DNA of 64,000 bases from NCBI GenBank assembly GCA_902489075.1, contig CABTYO010000011.1, positions 1 through 64,000 on the forward strand. The letters are read 5' to 3'. Shown here one piece after another: positions 16,361 to 24,741 of this stretch (position 1 is its first letter; each line of letters opens with the position of its first letter). This DNA is from an uncultured Faecalicatena sp. (GTDB taxonomy: Bacteria > Bacillota > Clostridia > Lachnospirales > Lachnospiraceae). The position numbers were made by a program, and so were the translations under genes. A model generated the notes under the pieces. The model was given only the letters and a program-made list of their open reading frames with translations, did not search any database and was not told the origin of the DNA.

Positions 16361-17590
16361 ATGAGATTATTGAGTGTTACAGCACAGAAGCCGGACAGCA
16401 CCGGGAGCGGAGTCTACTTAACGGAGCTGGTCAAAGGATTTGAAAAGATGAAGATAAAGCAGGCGGCAGTTGTGGGAGTGAACCGGGGGGATCAGATCTG
16501 TCTGCCAGAAGGAGTGCAGGTTTTTCCTGTCTGCTTCGGGACAGAGGAGCTGCCGTTTCCTGTTGTGGGGATGTCGGATGAGATGCCTTACAGGAGTACA
16601 AAGTATTGTGATATGACGGAGGAGATGACGGGACAGTTTCGGGAGGCTTTTGGAAGGCGGCTTTTGGAAGCAGTGAGTGCGTTCCGGCCGGATGTGATTC
16701 TGTGCCATCACCTGTATTTCCTTGCGGCAATGACAAAAGAGATGTTCCCGGAGATTCCGGTATTTGGTATTTCCCACGGGTCTGATCTGAGACAGATTAA
16801 GAAAAATGAGTGGCAGCGGGAATATATCCTCAGCGGTATCCCACACCTGAATGGGATCTTTGCACTGCACCAGGATCAGAAGGAAGAAATCAGCAGGATA
16901 TATACCTGCCCCGGTGAGCAGATCCAGGTGATCGGGACAGGGTATAACAGCGACATTTTTCACATCAAGGAAAACAAACGATGCCGGGACGGGGGAGAAA
17001 ACCAGAAATTAAGACTGCTTTTTGCCGGAAAGATCTCCGAGAAGAAGGGGGTAAAGAGCCTGCTTCGTGCGATGGAATATCTGGAGAGACCAAAGAGTGA
17101 TATCAGTCTGACACTCGTGGGCGGCGCAGGGAATGAGGCGGAATACCGGGCGATCTGCGGGCTGGCAGAAGTCTGCCCGGTGGAAGTGGAATTTACTGGC
17201 CGTAAGACGCAGGAGGAACTTGCACTTCTGATGAATCAGAGTGATGTCTTTGTGCTGCCTTCTTTTTATGAAGGGCTTCCTCTGGTTGTGGTGGAGGCGA
17301 TGGCCTGTGGAATGAAGGTGGTCTGCACAGACCTGCCGGGGATTTTGAACTGGCTGGATGAGAATATTCCGAATCATGGCGTGGTGTTTGTGGAACCTCC
17401 GGCTATGGTGAATGAGGATGAGCCGCTAGAGGATGCGCTGCCTCTGTTCGAGAGAAGGCTGGCAGCTGCTATTGAAAAGGCCTGTGATGCCAGGCTGCCA
17501 AAGAGAGCGGATGTGGAACGCATCTCATGGCTCAGCCTGTGTGAACGGCTGGCAGCCTGGATGAACACGGAAGAAGGAAATTGCATATAG
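16361..17590 (+). CDS. Glycosyltransferase family 4-like protein
   Basis: 409 residues with the GT-B double Rossmann layout. The N-terminal acceptor domain has a glycine-rich start (STGSGVYLTELVKG), and the donor-binding C-domain has LLFAGKISEKKG and the E-x7-E region PSFYEGLPLVVVEAMACG, which binds nucleotide sugar in GT4 retaining enzymes. Donor and acceptor are unknown. No signal peptide or membrane segment is seen, so it acts on the cytoplasmic face. It stands alone between Fic and a PHP gene, so it is not part of a visible polysaccharide cluster. The start has a weak ribosome binding site (TGGAG). Confidence 0.88.
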   Translation: MRLLSVTAQKPDSTGSGVYLTELVKGFEKMKIKQAAVVGVNRGDQICLPEGVQVFPVCFGTEELPFPVVGMSDEMPYRSTKYCDMTEEMTGQFREAFGRRLLEAVSAFRPDVILCHHLYFLAAMTKEMFPEIPVFGISHGSDLRQIKKNEWQREYILSGIPHLNGIFALHQDQKEEISRIYTCPGEQIQVIGTGYNSDIFHIKENKRCRDGGENQKLRLLFAGKISEKKGVKSLLRAMEYLERPKSDISLTLVGGAGNEAEYRAICGLAEVCPVEVEFTGRKTQEELALLMNQSDVFVLPSFYEGLPLVVVEAMACGMKVVCTDLPGILNWLDENIPNHGVVFVEPPAMVNEDEPLEDALPLFERRLAAAIEKACDARLPKRADVERISWLSLCERLAAWMNTEEGNCI

Positions 17591-17603
17591 AAGGCTGGAA
17601 AGC

Positions 17604-17642
17604 GGCCTGTGTTCATAATCAAATGAATGCAGGCTGTTTTTT
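17604..17642 (+). terminator. Rho-independent terminator after the glycosyltransferase
   Basis: GCCTGTGTTCAT (about 17604-17615) pairs with ATGAATGCAGGC (17623-17634) using two G-U pairs, followed by a T-run. Confidence 0.85.
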
Positions 17643-17764
17643 AATGATAGATTCTGTCAATAAATAGGCATGATTATATGAAATATCAATTAGCGGCGCA
17701 CAGACCTTCGTGATAAAATTCTCTTAACAGGGGATTTTTCGAAAAGATCAGGGAGGTTTGCGGA

Positions 17765-18445
17765 ATGCTGATAGATATGCATATGCATGAAATGCGTTAC
17801 TCCGGCGACAGCTTTCTAAAACTGGAGCAGATGGTGGAACTGGCAAAATGGCGTGGGCTGGACGGAATCTGTATTACAGACCATGACAGTATGGGGCTGA
17901 AAGAGTTTGCGGAAGAATATACAGAGAAGACAGGTTTTCCGATCTTTGTGGGGATCGAATATTTTTCACTGCAGGGAGATATCGTGGCATTTGGGATTGA
18001 GGACTACCCAAAAGAGAGGATTGAGGCACAGGAGTTTGTTTCCTATGTACAAAGCCAGGGCGGCATGTGCTTTTCTGCCCACCCGTTCCGGAATAATAAC
18101 AGAGGGCTGGAGGAGAATCTTCGTGTCGTAAAGGGGCTGGATGGTGTGGAGGTACTCAACGGGAGTACCCTGTATGAGGCGAACAGAAAAGCGGCGGATT
18201 ACGCGAAGGAGCTGAATCTTGCCATGCTCGGGTCCAGTGACTGTCATGTACCGGAGAAGCTTGGAATCTATGCGACATACTTTCAGAGAGAGGTCAGCTC
18301 TGTGGAGGAACTGATCCAGGCTGTGAAAAAGAAAGAGTGCATGCCTGCGTACTATAAAGAAGGAAACTATTATTTCTGGGATACGGTAAGCCGGATCGAT
18401 GCACCGTTTGTCATACGGGAGGAAAAACGCGCTGCATTTGTATAA
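17765..18445 (+). CDS. PHP-domain metal-dependent phosphoesterase
   Basis: 226 residues of a polymerase-and-histidinol-phosphatase fold. Metal ligands are visible in order: DMHMH (residues 4-8), the ITDHDSMG motif, a Glu in the VGIEYF segment, SAHPFR and the terminal SSDCH. This TrpH/YciV-like branch includes phosphatases acting on small phosphorylated compounds or the ends of nucleic acids; the substrate here is not determinable. GGGAGG lies 9-12 bases before the ATG. It is monocistronic by position: a terminator lies upstream and about 100 bases of spacer separate it from the SdpR promoter region downstream. Confidence 0.87.
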   Translation: MLIDMHMHEMRYSGDSFLKLEQMVELAKWRGLDGICITDHDSMGLKEFAEEYTEKTGFPIFVGIEYFSLQGDIVAFGIEDYPKERIEAQEFVSYVQSQGGMCFSAHPFRNNNRGLEENLRVVKGLDGVEVLNGSTLYEANRKAADYAKELNLAMLGSSDCHVPEKLGIYATYFQREVSSVEELIQAVKKKECMPAYYKEGNYYFWDTVSRIDAPFVIREEKRAAFV

Positions 18446-18549
18446 GAGAAGAATTGCGGAATTATACAGGAGAGGCAAAGATAGAAGAATGAACTCCATC
18501 AGGGAAGCAAAGATGGAAGATATATTTTGATAAACAGGGCGACAGATAT

Positions 18550-18565
18550 TTAGATAATTTTCTAA
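18550..18565. promoter_or_regulatory. Operator 1 of the sdpR-sdpI promoter
   Basis: TTAGATAATTTTCTAA, a 16-base near-palindrome just upstream of the -35 element. It matches operator 2 in 13 of 16 positions; the centres are 56 bases apart. Confidence 0.75.
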
Positions 18566-18572
18566 ATACCTG

Positions 18573-18601
18573 TTGCTTTTTGATTTGCGAAGTGGTATAA
18601 A
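18573..18601 (+). promoter_or_regulatory. Promoter of sdpR-sdpI
   Basis: TTGCTT (18573-18578), 17-base spacer ending in TGG (extended -10), TATAAA (18596-18601). It lies between the two operators. Confidence 0.78.
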
Positions 18602-18605
18602 GTAA

Positions 18606-18621
18606 TTAGAAATATTTCTAA
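18606..18621. promoter_or_regulatory. Operator 2 of the sdpR-sdpI promoter
   Basis: TTAGAAATATTTCTAA, a perfect 16-base palindrome placed at the expected transcription start, where a bound ArsR-family dimer would block initiation. Confidence 0.82.
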
Positions 18622-18663
18622 ATAGCTTCGGTCGAAGATTTCCATAAGAAATGGGGGATGCAA

Positions 18664-18930
18664 ATGAGCTTTGCAGAGACATTTAAAGCATTATCAGATC
18701 CGGTCCGGCGGGAGATCCTGGTGCTTTTAAAGGATAAGACGATGTCCGCGGGTGAGATCGGCAGTCATTTTGACATGACAGGTGCAACGATTTCCTATCA
18801 TCTGAATGTATTGAAGAAGGCGGATCTGGTGTGGGAGACGAAAGTTAAGAATTTTGTTTATTATGAGCTGAATACTTCTGTCGTGGAAGAAATTATGCTG
18901 TGGCTGTCTGAACTGAAAGGAGATAAGTGA
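18664..18930 (+). CDS. sdpR: ArsR/SmtB-family autorepressor, SdpR-like
   Basis: 88 residues (90 if the upstream in-frame ATG at 18658 is used; GGGGGA at 18653-18658 favours 18664). The whole protein is one winged helix: FKALSDPVRREILVLL at the N-terminus, then the recognition helix region MTGATISYHLNVLKKADLV. It has no metal-binding Cys/His, so it is not a metal sensor. The opening and the pairing with an SdpI-type gene one base downstream match SdpR of Bacillus, which represses its own operon until SdpI captures it at the membrane. The palindromes at 18550-18565 and 18606-18621 are the obvious targets. Confidence 0.9.
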   Translation: MSFAETFKALSDPVRREILVLLKDKTMSAGEIGSHFDMTGATISYHLNVLKKADLVWETKVKNFVYYELNTSVVEEIMLWLSELKGDK

Positions 18931-18931
18931 T

Positions 18932-19579
18932 ATGAGAGAGGAAAATAAGTATAAGAAATATAAAAGCGAGATTATCATTACAACAATCATTACGCTTCTT
19001 CCTATCCTGGTGGGAATCCTGCTCTGGGATAAGATGCCGGATAAAGTGGTGGTTCACTGGGGAAGGGATAATCAGCCGAATGGCTGGGCGAGCAAGGGAT
19101 TTGCAGTGTTCGCGCTTCCGGTCCTGCTTGCCATGGTACAGCTCTTCTGTGTGGTGACGACATTGAACGACCCGAAGAAGCAGAATATCAGTCCCAAGAT
19201 GCTAAAGCTTGTGTTCTGGCTGATTCCGTTTATTGCCTGGATCTGCTGCGGCATGACTTATATCTGGTCAGCAGGCGTGAAAGTGAATGTCGGGATGCTT
19301 GCAAGTCTGATAGTCGGAATCATCTTTATTATTGTGGGCAATTACATTCCAAAGAGCCGGCAGAGCTATACGGTGGGAATCAAGCTTCCGTGGACACTGG
19401 ACAGCACAGAGAACTGGAACCGGACAGCGAGGCTCTCTGGAAAGCTGTGGATCGCGTCCGGCGCCGTATTTATAATAGAAGGATTTGTGCAGTGGTACGG
19501 TCTGGTATATGTGGTGATCCTGGCAATGCTGATCATCCCTGCCGCATATTCCTTTATTCTTTATCAAAAAGGGATATAA
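18932..19579 (+). CDS. sdpI: SdpI-family membrane protein (DUF1648 + SdpI)
   Basis: 215 residues with about six hydrophobic segments. The N-terminal DUF1648 part has the typical extracellular loop (KMPDKVVVHWGRDNQPNGWASKG), and the C-terminal SdpI part has GNYIPKSRQSYTVGIKLPWT and NWNRTARLSGK. In Bacillus, SdpI is both immunity to the SDP cannibalism peptide and the receptor that sequesters SdpR. No sdpABC toxin genes occur in this window, so here it may sense or protect against an external peptide, or serve an unrelated role. The stop lies 26 bases inside the 3' end of the convergent HAD gene. Confidence 0.9.
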   Translation: MREENKYKKYKSEIIITTIITLLPILVGILLWDKMPDKVVVHWGRDNQPNGWASKGFAVFALPVLLAMVQLFCVVTTLNDPKKQNISPKMLKLVFWLIPFIAWICCGMTYIWSAGVKVNVGMLASLIVGIIFIIVGNYIPKSRQSYTVGIKLPWTLDSTENWNRTARLSGKLWIASGAVFIIEGFVQWYGLVYVVILAMLIIPAAYSFILYQKGI

Positions 19580-20180
19580 GTTCCGAGATGCAGCGGATTC
19601 TTGTTTTTGCATCCGGCACATCTCCGAAGCCATACTCTGCGAAGATAAACGGGATCCCGGCCTCTGTGCAGGCCCGGGAATCCCCCAGAGTATCGCCTAC
19701 GTAGACAGCGTCTTTGATTCCATTTCGTTCCATCAGCTTTAAGATCGTCTGTCCCTTGGAGGTATGGGTATCTCCGAAGCAGAGATGATCCTGAATATAG
19801 GTTCCAAGCCCGGTGGTCTTTAAGAGGACGTCGATATAACCGCACTGACAGTTGCTTACAATAAAGAGAGGAATTCTCTTAGAGAGTGTCTCAAGAGTTT
19901 CCTTCACGCCATCATACAGAACTCCGGGTTTTGTCTCTAGCAGCCGGTTCTCATAATCAAAACACAAGTTGCCGAGCCGGTTCTGTTCTTCCAGTGGAAG
20001 TTCCGGGAAAAGTGCTTCGTATATTTCGTTCATCGGCAGGCCGAAAAGACTCTTTAACATGTCGCCGTCGATCCGAAGGTCCAGGTCAGAATTCTCAGCA
20101 ATTGCCTGATTCCAGGACTCTGCAACCGTATCCGTTGAGTTCCATAATGTTCCGTCAATATCAAAAATAATTCCATCCAT
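19554..20180 (-). CDS. HAD-family hydrolase
   Basis: 208 residues of the haloacid dehalogenase superfamily: motif I DIDGTLWNST, motif II Ser in FIVSNCQCGY, a Lys in SKGQTILKL and motif IV YVGDTLGDSRAC. A four-helix C1 cap covers about residues 15-80. The substrate is unknown; Gph-like phosphatase or beta-phosphoglucomutase-like members are possible. It starts at an ATG with AGAGGTG upstream. It runs opposite to sdpI and their 3' ends overlap by 26 bases, so both stop codons lie in the other gene and no terminator separates them. Confidence 0.88.
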   Translation of the reverse strand: MDGIIFDIDGTLWNSTDTVAESWNQAIAENSDLDLRIDGDMLKSLFGLPMNEIYEALFPELPLEEQNRLGNLCFDYENRLLETKPGVLYDGVKETLETLSKRIPLFIVSNCQCGYIDVLLKTTGLGTYIQDHLCFGDTHTSKGQTILKLMERNGIKDAVYVGDTLGDSRACTEAGIPFIFAEYGFGDVPDAKTRIRCISELISLFDKE

Positions 20181-20285
20181 GATCTTACACCTCTTTATTT
20201 TCCTTCAGTCTGCTTTTTATGATAACATAAAAATAGCCTTTTAAAAAGAAAGAATTTAGTGTATACTCTATTATGATAAAGAACT

Positions 20286-20381
20286 GTTACTGTTCACAGC
20301 AGATAGAAGTCGGCAGATTGATTCGTCGAGCTTGCTCGTAAGAAGCTATTTGCTGACTTCTATCTGACTGGAACCAGTAAC
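20286..20381 (+). repeat. Long hairpin in the polA leader
   Basis: The arm 20286-20316 pairs with about 20351-20381. The best block is AGATAGAAGTCGGCAG against CTGACTTCTATCT with one G-U, and outer GTTACTG pairs with CAGTAAC. The apex has a CGAG-CTTG-CTCG mini-hairpin. No T-tract follows, and the hairpin ends 37 bases before the polA start. Confidence 0.78.
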
Positions 20382-20418
20382 AAAGAACCAGATTTATACT
20401 GGATAATGGAGAATGAAG

Positions 20419-23034
20419 ATGAGAGAGAAAATAGTATTAATAGATGGTCACAGTATTTTAAACAGAGCGTTCTATGGTGTCCCGGACCTGACGAATTCGG
20501 AAGGGCTTCATACGAACGCTGTTTATGGTTTTTTAAATATCATGTTCAAGATTCTGGACGAGGAGAAGCCGGAGTATCTGACCGTGACTTTTGATGTACA
20601 CGCCCCCACCTTCCGGCATGAGATGTATGCCGAGTATAAAGGGACGAGAAAGCCGATGGCTGAGGAATTAAGGCAGCAGGTCCCAGTGATCAAGGAAGTC
20701 CTGACCGCGATGAATATTGAGATCATCGAGAAGGCAGGCCTGGAGGCGGACGACCTTCTGGGGACAATTTCCAGGAGCTGTGAAGAGAAGGGGCTGGATG
20801 TCGCGATTATTTCCGGAGACAGGGATACTCTGCAGCTGGCGACGGAGCACGTGAAGATCCGGATTCCTAAGACAAAGCAGGGCAGGACAGAGGTGGAGGA
20901 TTATTATGCCGCCGATGTGAAGGAGAAGTATGGCGTGACTCCGACAGAATTTATCGATGTGAAGGCACTGATGGGAGATGCCTCTGACAATATTCCGGGT
21001 GTTCCGGGAGTCGGGGAGAAGACGGCAACGAAGATTATCATGGAGTATGGCTCCATCGAGAATGCCTATGCCCATGTTGAGGAGATCAAGCCGCCCCGTG
21101 CAAGCAAGAATCTTAAGGAGTTCTGGGACCAGGCATGCATGAGCAAGACACTTGCGACGATCAATACCCGTGCGGAGATTGAATTTAATCTGGAAGCGGC
21201 AAAGCACGGCAATCCGTATACAAAGGAAGCGCATGATTATTTTCAGCGGCTGCAGTTCAAGAATCTGCTGAGCCGTTTTGATGTAGAGTCTTCGGTGAAT
21301 GATGTGGAATCTTTTTTTAAGGAGATCACCGATAAGAAGGAAGCGGAAAAGGTATTTGCCGAGGCAGCGAAGGCGGATACGGTTGGAGCCGCACTCACAG
21401 AGGATAACGGGAATGTCCTGCCGCTGTTTGCGCATCCGTCAGGTTATGGCAGGCTGACGATTGCCTATGGAAAGGACCAGGTCCGTTCCATCCCATGCAG
21501 CCCTGAGATGGAGATGGACTACCTGTTTACAAAGCTGTCAGAGCTGGCAGAAAAGGCAGAGACTTTCGCGATGTTTGATCTGAAAAAGTACCTTCCGGTC
21601 CTTCAGATAAGGAAGCCGGAGCACTGTTTTGACGCAACAGTGGCAGCCTACCTGTTGAATCCTCTGAAGAATGATTATACGTATGAGGATGTGGCGAGGG
21701 AACAGTTGAATCTCATGATTGATGAGAAGGCAGAGCCGATGACGAAGGCATGCTATGAGGCATACACTGCCTGTGCGGCAGCAGGGATTTTAAGAGAAAA
21801 GATGCAGAGCCAGGGCATGTATCATCTTTTTACGGATATTGAGATGCCGCTTGTATTTACGCTTTTTGATATGGAGCAGGCAGGAATCCAGGTGGAGGCG
21901 GAGGCCTTGAAGTTCTACGGGGAACAGCTGGGCGGACGCATTGTAGAATTGGAGAAGGAGATCTATGAGGCAGCAGGGGAGACGTTTAACATCAATTCCC
22001 CGAAGCAGCTCGGTGTGGTCCTGTTCGACCATATGCAGCTTCCGAACGGGAAGAAGACGAAGACCGGATATTCCACGGCAGCGGATGTGTTAGACAAGCT
22101 GGCGCCGGATTACCCGATTGTGGCCAAGATCCTGGAATACAGGCAGCTGTCGAAGCTGAAGTCCACGTATGCGGACGGACTGGCCGTCTATATCGGGCCG
22201 GACGGCAGGATTCATGGAAAGTTCAACCAGACGATCACCGCGACGGGGCGGATCAGCAGTACAGAGCCGAACCTGCAGAATATTCCGGTCCGCATGGAGC
22301 TGGGACGTCTGATCAGGAAAGTATTTGTACCGAAGGAAGGCTGTGTCTTTATTGATGCGGATTATTCCCAGATCGAGCTGAGAATTCTGGCACACTGTTC
22401 GGGTGACGAGCAGCTGATCCAGGCTTATAAAGAGGCGAGGGACATCCACAGGATGACGGCCTCCCAGGTGTTCCATACCCCGTTTGACGAAGTGACGGAC
22501 CTGCAGCGCAGGAATGCAAAGGCGGTCAACTTCGGAATCGTATACGGGATCAGTTCCTTTGGGCTGAGCCAGGACTTGAGTATTACGAGGAAAGAAGCGG
22601 CACAGTATATTGAGAATTATTTCGAGACCTATCCGGGAATCAAGCGTTTCCTGGATGATACAGTTGCCCATGCCAAAGAGGAAGGGTATGTGGTGACACT
22701 GTTCGGCAGGAGAAGACCTGTACCGGAACTGAAATCAAGCAACTTTATGCAGAGGAATTTTGGGGAGCGTGTGGCAATGAATGCTCCGATCCAGGGCTCT
22801 GCGGCAGATATCATGAAGATCGCCATGATCGGTGTGAACCGGGAGCTGAAGGAAAAGGGACTCAAGTCGAAGCTGATCCTTCAGGTACACGATGAACTTC
22901 TGATTGAAGCATACAAGGATGAAGTGGATGAAGTACAGGAGATTCTCAAGCGTCAGATGGAAGATGCGGCAGATCTGGATGTGCCGCTGATTGTGGACAT
23001 GCATACAGGTGAGAACTGGTATGAGGCGAAATAA
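20419..23034 (+). CDS. polA: DNA polymerase I
   Basis: Fills gaps and removes RNA primers. 871 residues from the preferred start at 20419 (GGAGA lies 6 bases upstream; the ATG at 20413 directly abuts it). Residues 1-290 are the 5'-3' exonuclease/FEN domain (VLIDGHSILNRAFYG, LEADDLLG, SGDRDTLQL, GDASDNIPGVPGVGEKTA). Residues about 300-470 correspond to the 3'-5' exonuclease fold, but the first DxE motif is not recognisable, so proofreading is probably lost, as in Bacillus and Thermus PolA. The polymerase domain has motif A DADYSQIELRI (about 646), motif B RRNAKAVNFGIVYG (about 700) and motif C QVHDELLIE (about 822). It heads a unit with coaE and the MBL gene. Confidence 0.97.
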   Translation: MREKIVLIDGHSILNRAFYGVPDLTNSEGLHTNAVYGFLNIMFKILDEEKPEYLTVTFDVHAPTFRHEMYAEYKGTRKPMAEELRQQVPVIKEVLTAMNIEIIEKAGLEADDLLGTISRSCEEKGLDVAIISGDRDTLQLATEHVKIRIPKTKQGRTEVEDYYAADVKEKYGVTPTEFIDVKALMGDASDNIPGVPGVGEKTATKIIMEYGSIENAYAHVEEIKPPRASKNLKEFWDQACMSKTLATINTRAEIEFNLEAAKHGNPYTKEAHDYFQRLQFKNLLSRFDVESSVNDVESFFKEITDKKEAEKVFAEAAKADTVGAALTEDNGNVLPLFAHPSGYGRLTIAYGKDQVRSIPCSPEMEMDYLFTKLSELAEKAETFAMFDLKKYLPVLQIRKPEHCFDATVAAYLLNPLKNDYTYEDVAREQLNLMIDEKAEPMTKACYEAYTACAAAGILREKMQSQGMYHLFTDIEMPLVFTLFDMEQAGIQVEAEALKFYGEQLGGRIVELEKEIYEAAGETFNINSPKQLGVVLFDHMQLPNGKKTKTGYSTAADVLDKLAPDYPIVAKILEYRQLSKLKSTYADGLAVYIGPDGRIHGKFNQTITATGRISSTEPNLQNIPVRMELGRLIRKVFVPKEGCVFIDADYSQIELRILAHCSGDEQLIQAYKEARDIHRMTASQVFHTPFDEVTDLQRRNAKAVNFGIVYGISSFGLSQDLSITRKEAAQYIENYFETYPGIKRFLDDTVAHAKEEGYVVTLFGRRRPVPELKSSNFMQRNFGERVAMNAPIQGSAADIMKIAMIGVNRELKEKGLKSKLILQVHDELLIEAYKDEVDEVQEILKRQMEDAADLDVPLIVDMHTGENWYEAK

Positions 23035-23035
23035 G

Positions 23036-23617
23036 ATGAAAGTGATAGGGATTACAGGAGGCGTAGGCTCAGGAAAAAGTGAGGTTCTGCGTTATCTGGA
23101 AGAAGAATACGGCGCCGTGGTCTGTCAGCTGGATGAAGTGGCAAAAGAGCTTCAGAAGAAAGGCGGCATGTGCTATCAGGAAATTGTGGATTATTTTGGA
23201 ACCGGGATTCTTGGAACAGATCAGGAACTGGACAGACAGAAGCTTTCTGCCATCGTCTTTTCGGATGAGGAGAAGCGGAAGATCCTCAACGGGATCGTCC
23301 ATCCACAGGTGAAGCAATGGACCCGGCAGGATATAGAAGAAAAGAGAGAGCAGAAGACGCCGCTTTATGTGATTGAAGCGGCTCTTCTGCCGGAAGCAGG
23401 CTATGATAAGATCTGTCAGGAAATGTGGTACATCTATGCCCGCGAGGAGGTCAGAAGGGAACGCCTTAAGAAGTCCAGAGGATATTCGGATGAGAGGATC
23501 AGCCATATGATCGCTTCGCAGCCAGATGAGGCAGCATTTCGGGACGCCTGCAGCGTTGTGATCGACAACAGCGGTACATTTGAAGAGACTAAGAAGCAAA
23601 TAGGAGAGAACTTATGA
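23036..23617 (+). CDS. coaE: Dephospho-CoA kinase
   Basis: Phosphorylates the 3'-hydroxyl of dephospho-CoA, the last step of coenzyme A synthesis. The P-loop is GITGGVGSGKSEV at the N-terminus, followed by the CoaE-typical DEVAKELQKKGG, a lid region and SRGYSDERISHMIASQ. The 193-residue length from 23036 is normal; the start is one base after the polA stop, with GAGGCGA inside the end of polA as the ribosome binding site. An alternative start at 23021 would overlap polA. It overlaps the next gene by four bases (ATGA), indicating translational coupling. polA-coaE adjacency is common in Firmicutes. Confidence 0.95.
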   Translation: MKVIGITGGVGSGKSEVLRYLEEEYGAVVCQLDEVAKELQKKGGMCYQEIVDYFGTGILGTDQELDRQKLSAIVFSDEEKRKILNGIVHPQVKQWTRQDIEEKREQKTPLYVIEAALLPEAGYDKICQEMWYIYAREEVRRERLKKSRGYSDERISHMIASQPDEAAFRDACSVVIDNSGTFEETKKQIGENL

Positions 23618-24411
23618 GATTATGCAGCATTGCGAGCGGCAGCAGCGGGAACTGCATCTATGTAGGCAGTGACCGGACGCACCTGCTCGTGGATACAGGA
23701 ATCAGCAAAAAAAAGATTGATGCGGGATTGAAGGAACTGGATGTCAAAGGGGAGGAGTTAAGCGGAATTCTGATCACCCATGAGCATTCAGACCATATTC
23801 AGGGGCTGGGCGTTTTCAGCCGGAAGTATGAGGTCCCGATCTATGCAACACCCGGGACAATTGAAGGGATCAAAGGATACGGTCCGCTTGGAAAGATGCC
23901 CGAGGGGCTTCTCAATCCCATACATATAGATGAAAGTTTTACACTGGGAGATATTACGATCGATCCGTTTCGGATTTCCCATGATGCAAAAGAGCCGTCA
24001 GGCTACCGCATGAACTGCGGGGACAAGTCTGTGGCAGTGGCTACGGACCTGGGAATTTATGATGATTATATTGTAGAAAAACTGCAGAATCTGGATGCCG
24101 TGCTCCTGGAGGCGAACCATGACATCCATATGCTGGAGGTCGGTTCTTACCCTTATTATTTAAAAAGGAGAGTCATGGGAGATAAAGGGCATTTATCAAA
24201 CGAATTGTCAGGACGGCTTCTTTGTGATATACTACATGATAATTTGAAGCACATCGTGCTTGGACATCTCAGCAAGGAGAACAATTATGCGAAGCTTGCC
24301 TATGAGACCGTGAAGTTGGAAGTAACACTCGGCGACAACGATTATAAAGGGGAAGACCTGGATATGGCTGTCGCGAACAGGGATGTGATTTCAGAGATAA
24401 TTACCGTTTAG
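23614..24411 (+). CDS. MBL-fold metallo-hydrolase, WalJ/YycJ-like
   Basis: 265 residues of the metallo-beta-lactamase superfamily. The zinc motif is THEHSDH, with the conserved N-terminal SGSSGNCIYVG; later ligands are in RISHDAKEPSGY, ATDLG and LGHLSKENN. This is the YycJ/WalJ group, which has been linked to DNA end processing and cell-wall homeostasis in other Firmicutes; its exact reaction is unsettled. It is not with walRK here but in the polA-coaE unit, which favours a DNA-related role. It overlaps coaE by four bases. Confidence 0.9.
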   Translation: MRLCSIASGSSGNCIYVGSDRTHLLVDTGISKKKIDAGLKELDVKGEELSGILITHEHSDHIQGLGVFSRKYEVPIYATPGTIEGIKGYGPLGKMPEGLLNPIHIDESFTLGDITIDPFRISHDAKEPSGYRMNCGDKSVAVATDLGIYDDYIVEKLQNLDAVLLEANHDIHMLEVGSYPYYLKRRVMGDKGHLSNELSGRLLCDILHDNLKHIVLGHLSKENNYAKLAYETVKLEVTLGDNDYKGEDLDMAVANRDVISEIITV

Positions 24412-24429
24412 CTTTGAGGAGGAAGAAAG

Positions 24430-24702
24430 ATGAAGAAATGTATTGTAACAGTATTGGGAAAAGATACCGTGGGAATCACTGCAAAAGTATGTACCTATCT
24501 GGCCGATCATAACATCAATATTCTGGACATTTCCCAGACCATTATTCAGGGATATTTTAACATGATGATGATTGTAGATGTGACTGGCCTTGAGAAGGAT
24601 TTCAAACTGGTATGTGATGAGCTGGAAGTACTGGGACAGGAGATCGGAGTGAATATCCGCTGCCAGAGAGAAGAGATTTTTGAAAAAATGCACCGACTGT
24701 AA
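24430..24702 (+). CDS. ACT-domain protein, UPF0237 family
   Basis: 90 residues, essentially one ACT-like fold related to glycine-cleavage regulator GcvR: CIVTVLGKDTVGITAKVCTYL, then the NILDISQTIIQG strand with its amino-acid-binding loop. Such domains bind small ligands, often amino acids. It is 39 bases upstream of a UPF0210/DUF711 gene; this pairing is conserved across many Firmicutes and archaea, so the ACT protein probably senses a ligand for, or regulates, its partner. Ribosome binding site GAGGAGGAAAG. Function unproven. Confidence 0.9.
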   Translation: MKKCIVTVLGKDTVGITAKVCTYLADHNINILDISQTIIQGYFNMMMIVDVTGLEKDFKLVCDELEVLGQEIGVNIRCQREEIFEKMHRL

Positions 24703-24741
24703 GAGGAAGTAAAGGATGACTGGAAGGCGAGGATAAGTGCT

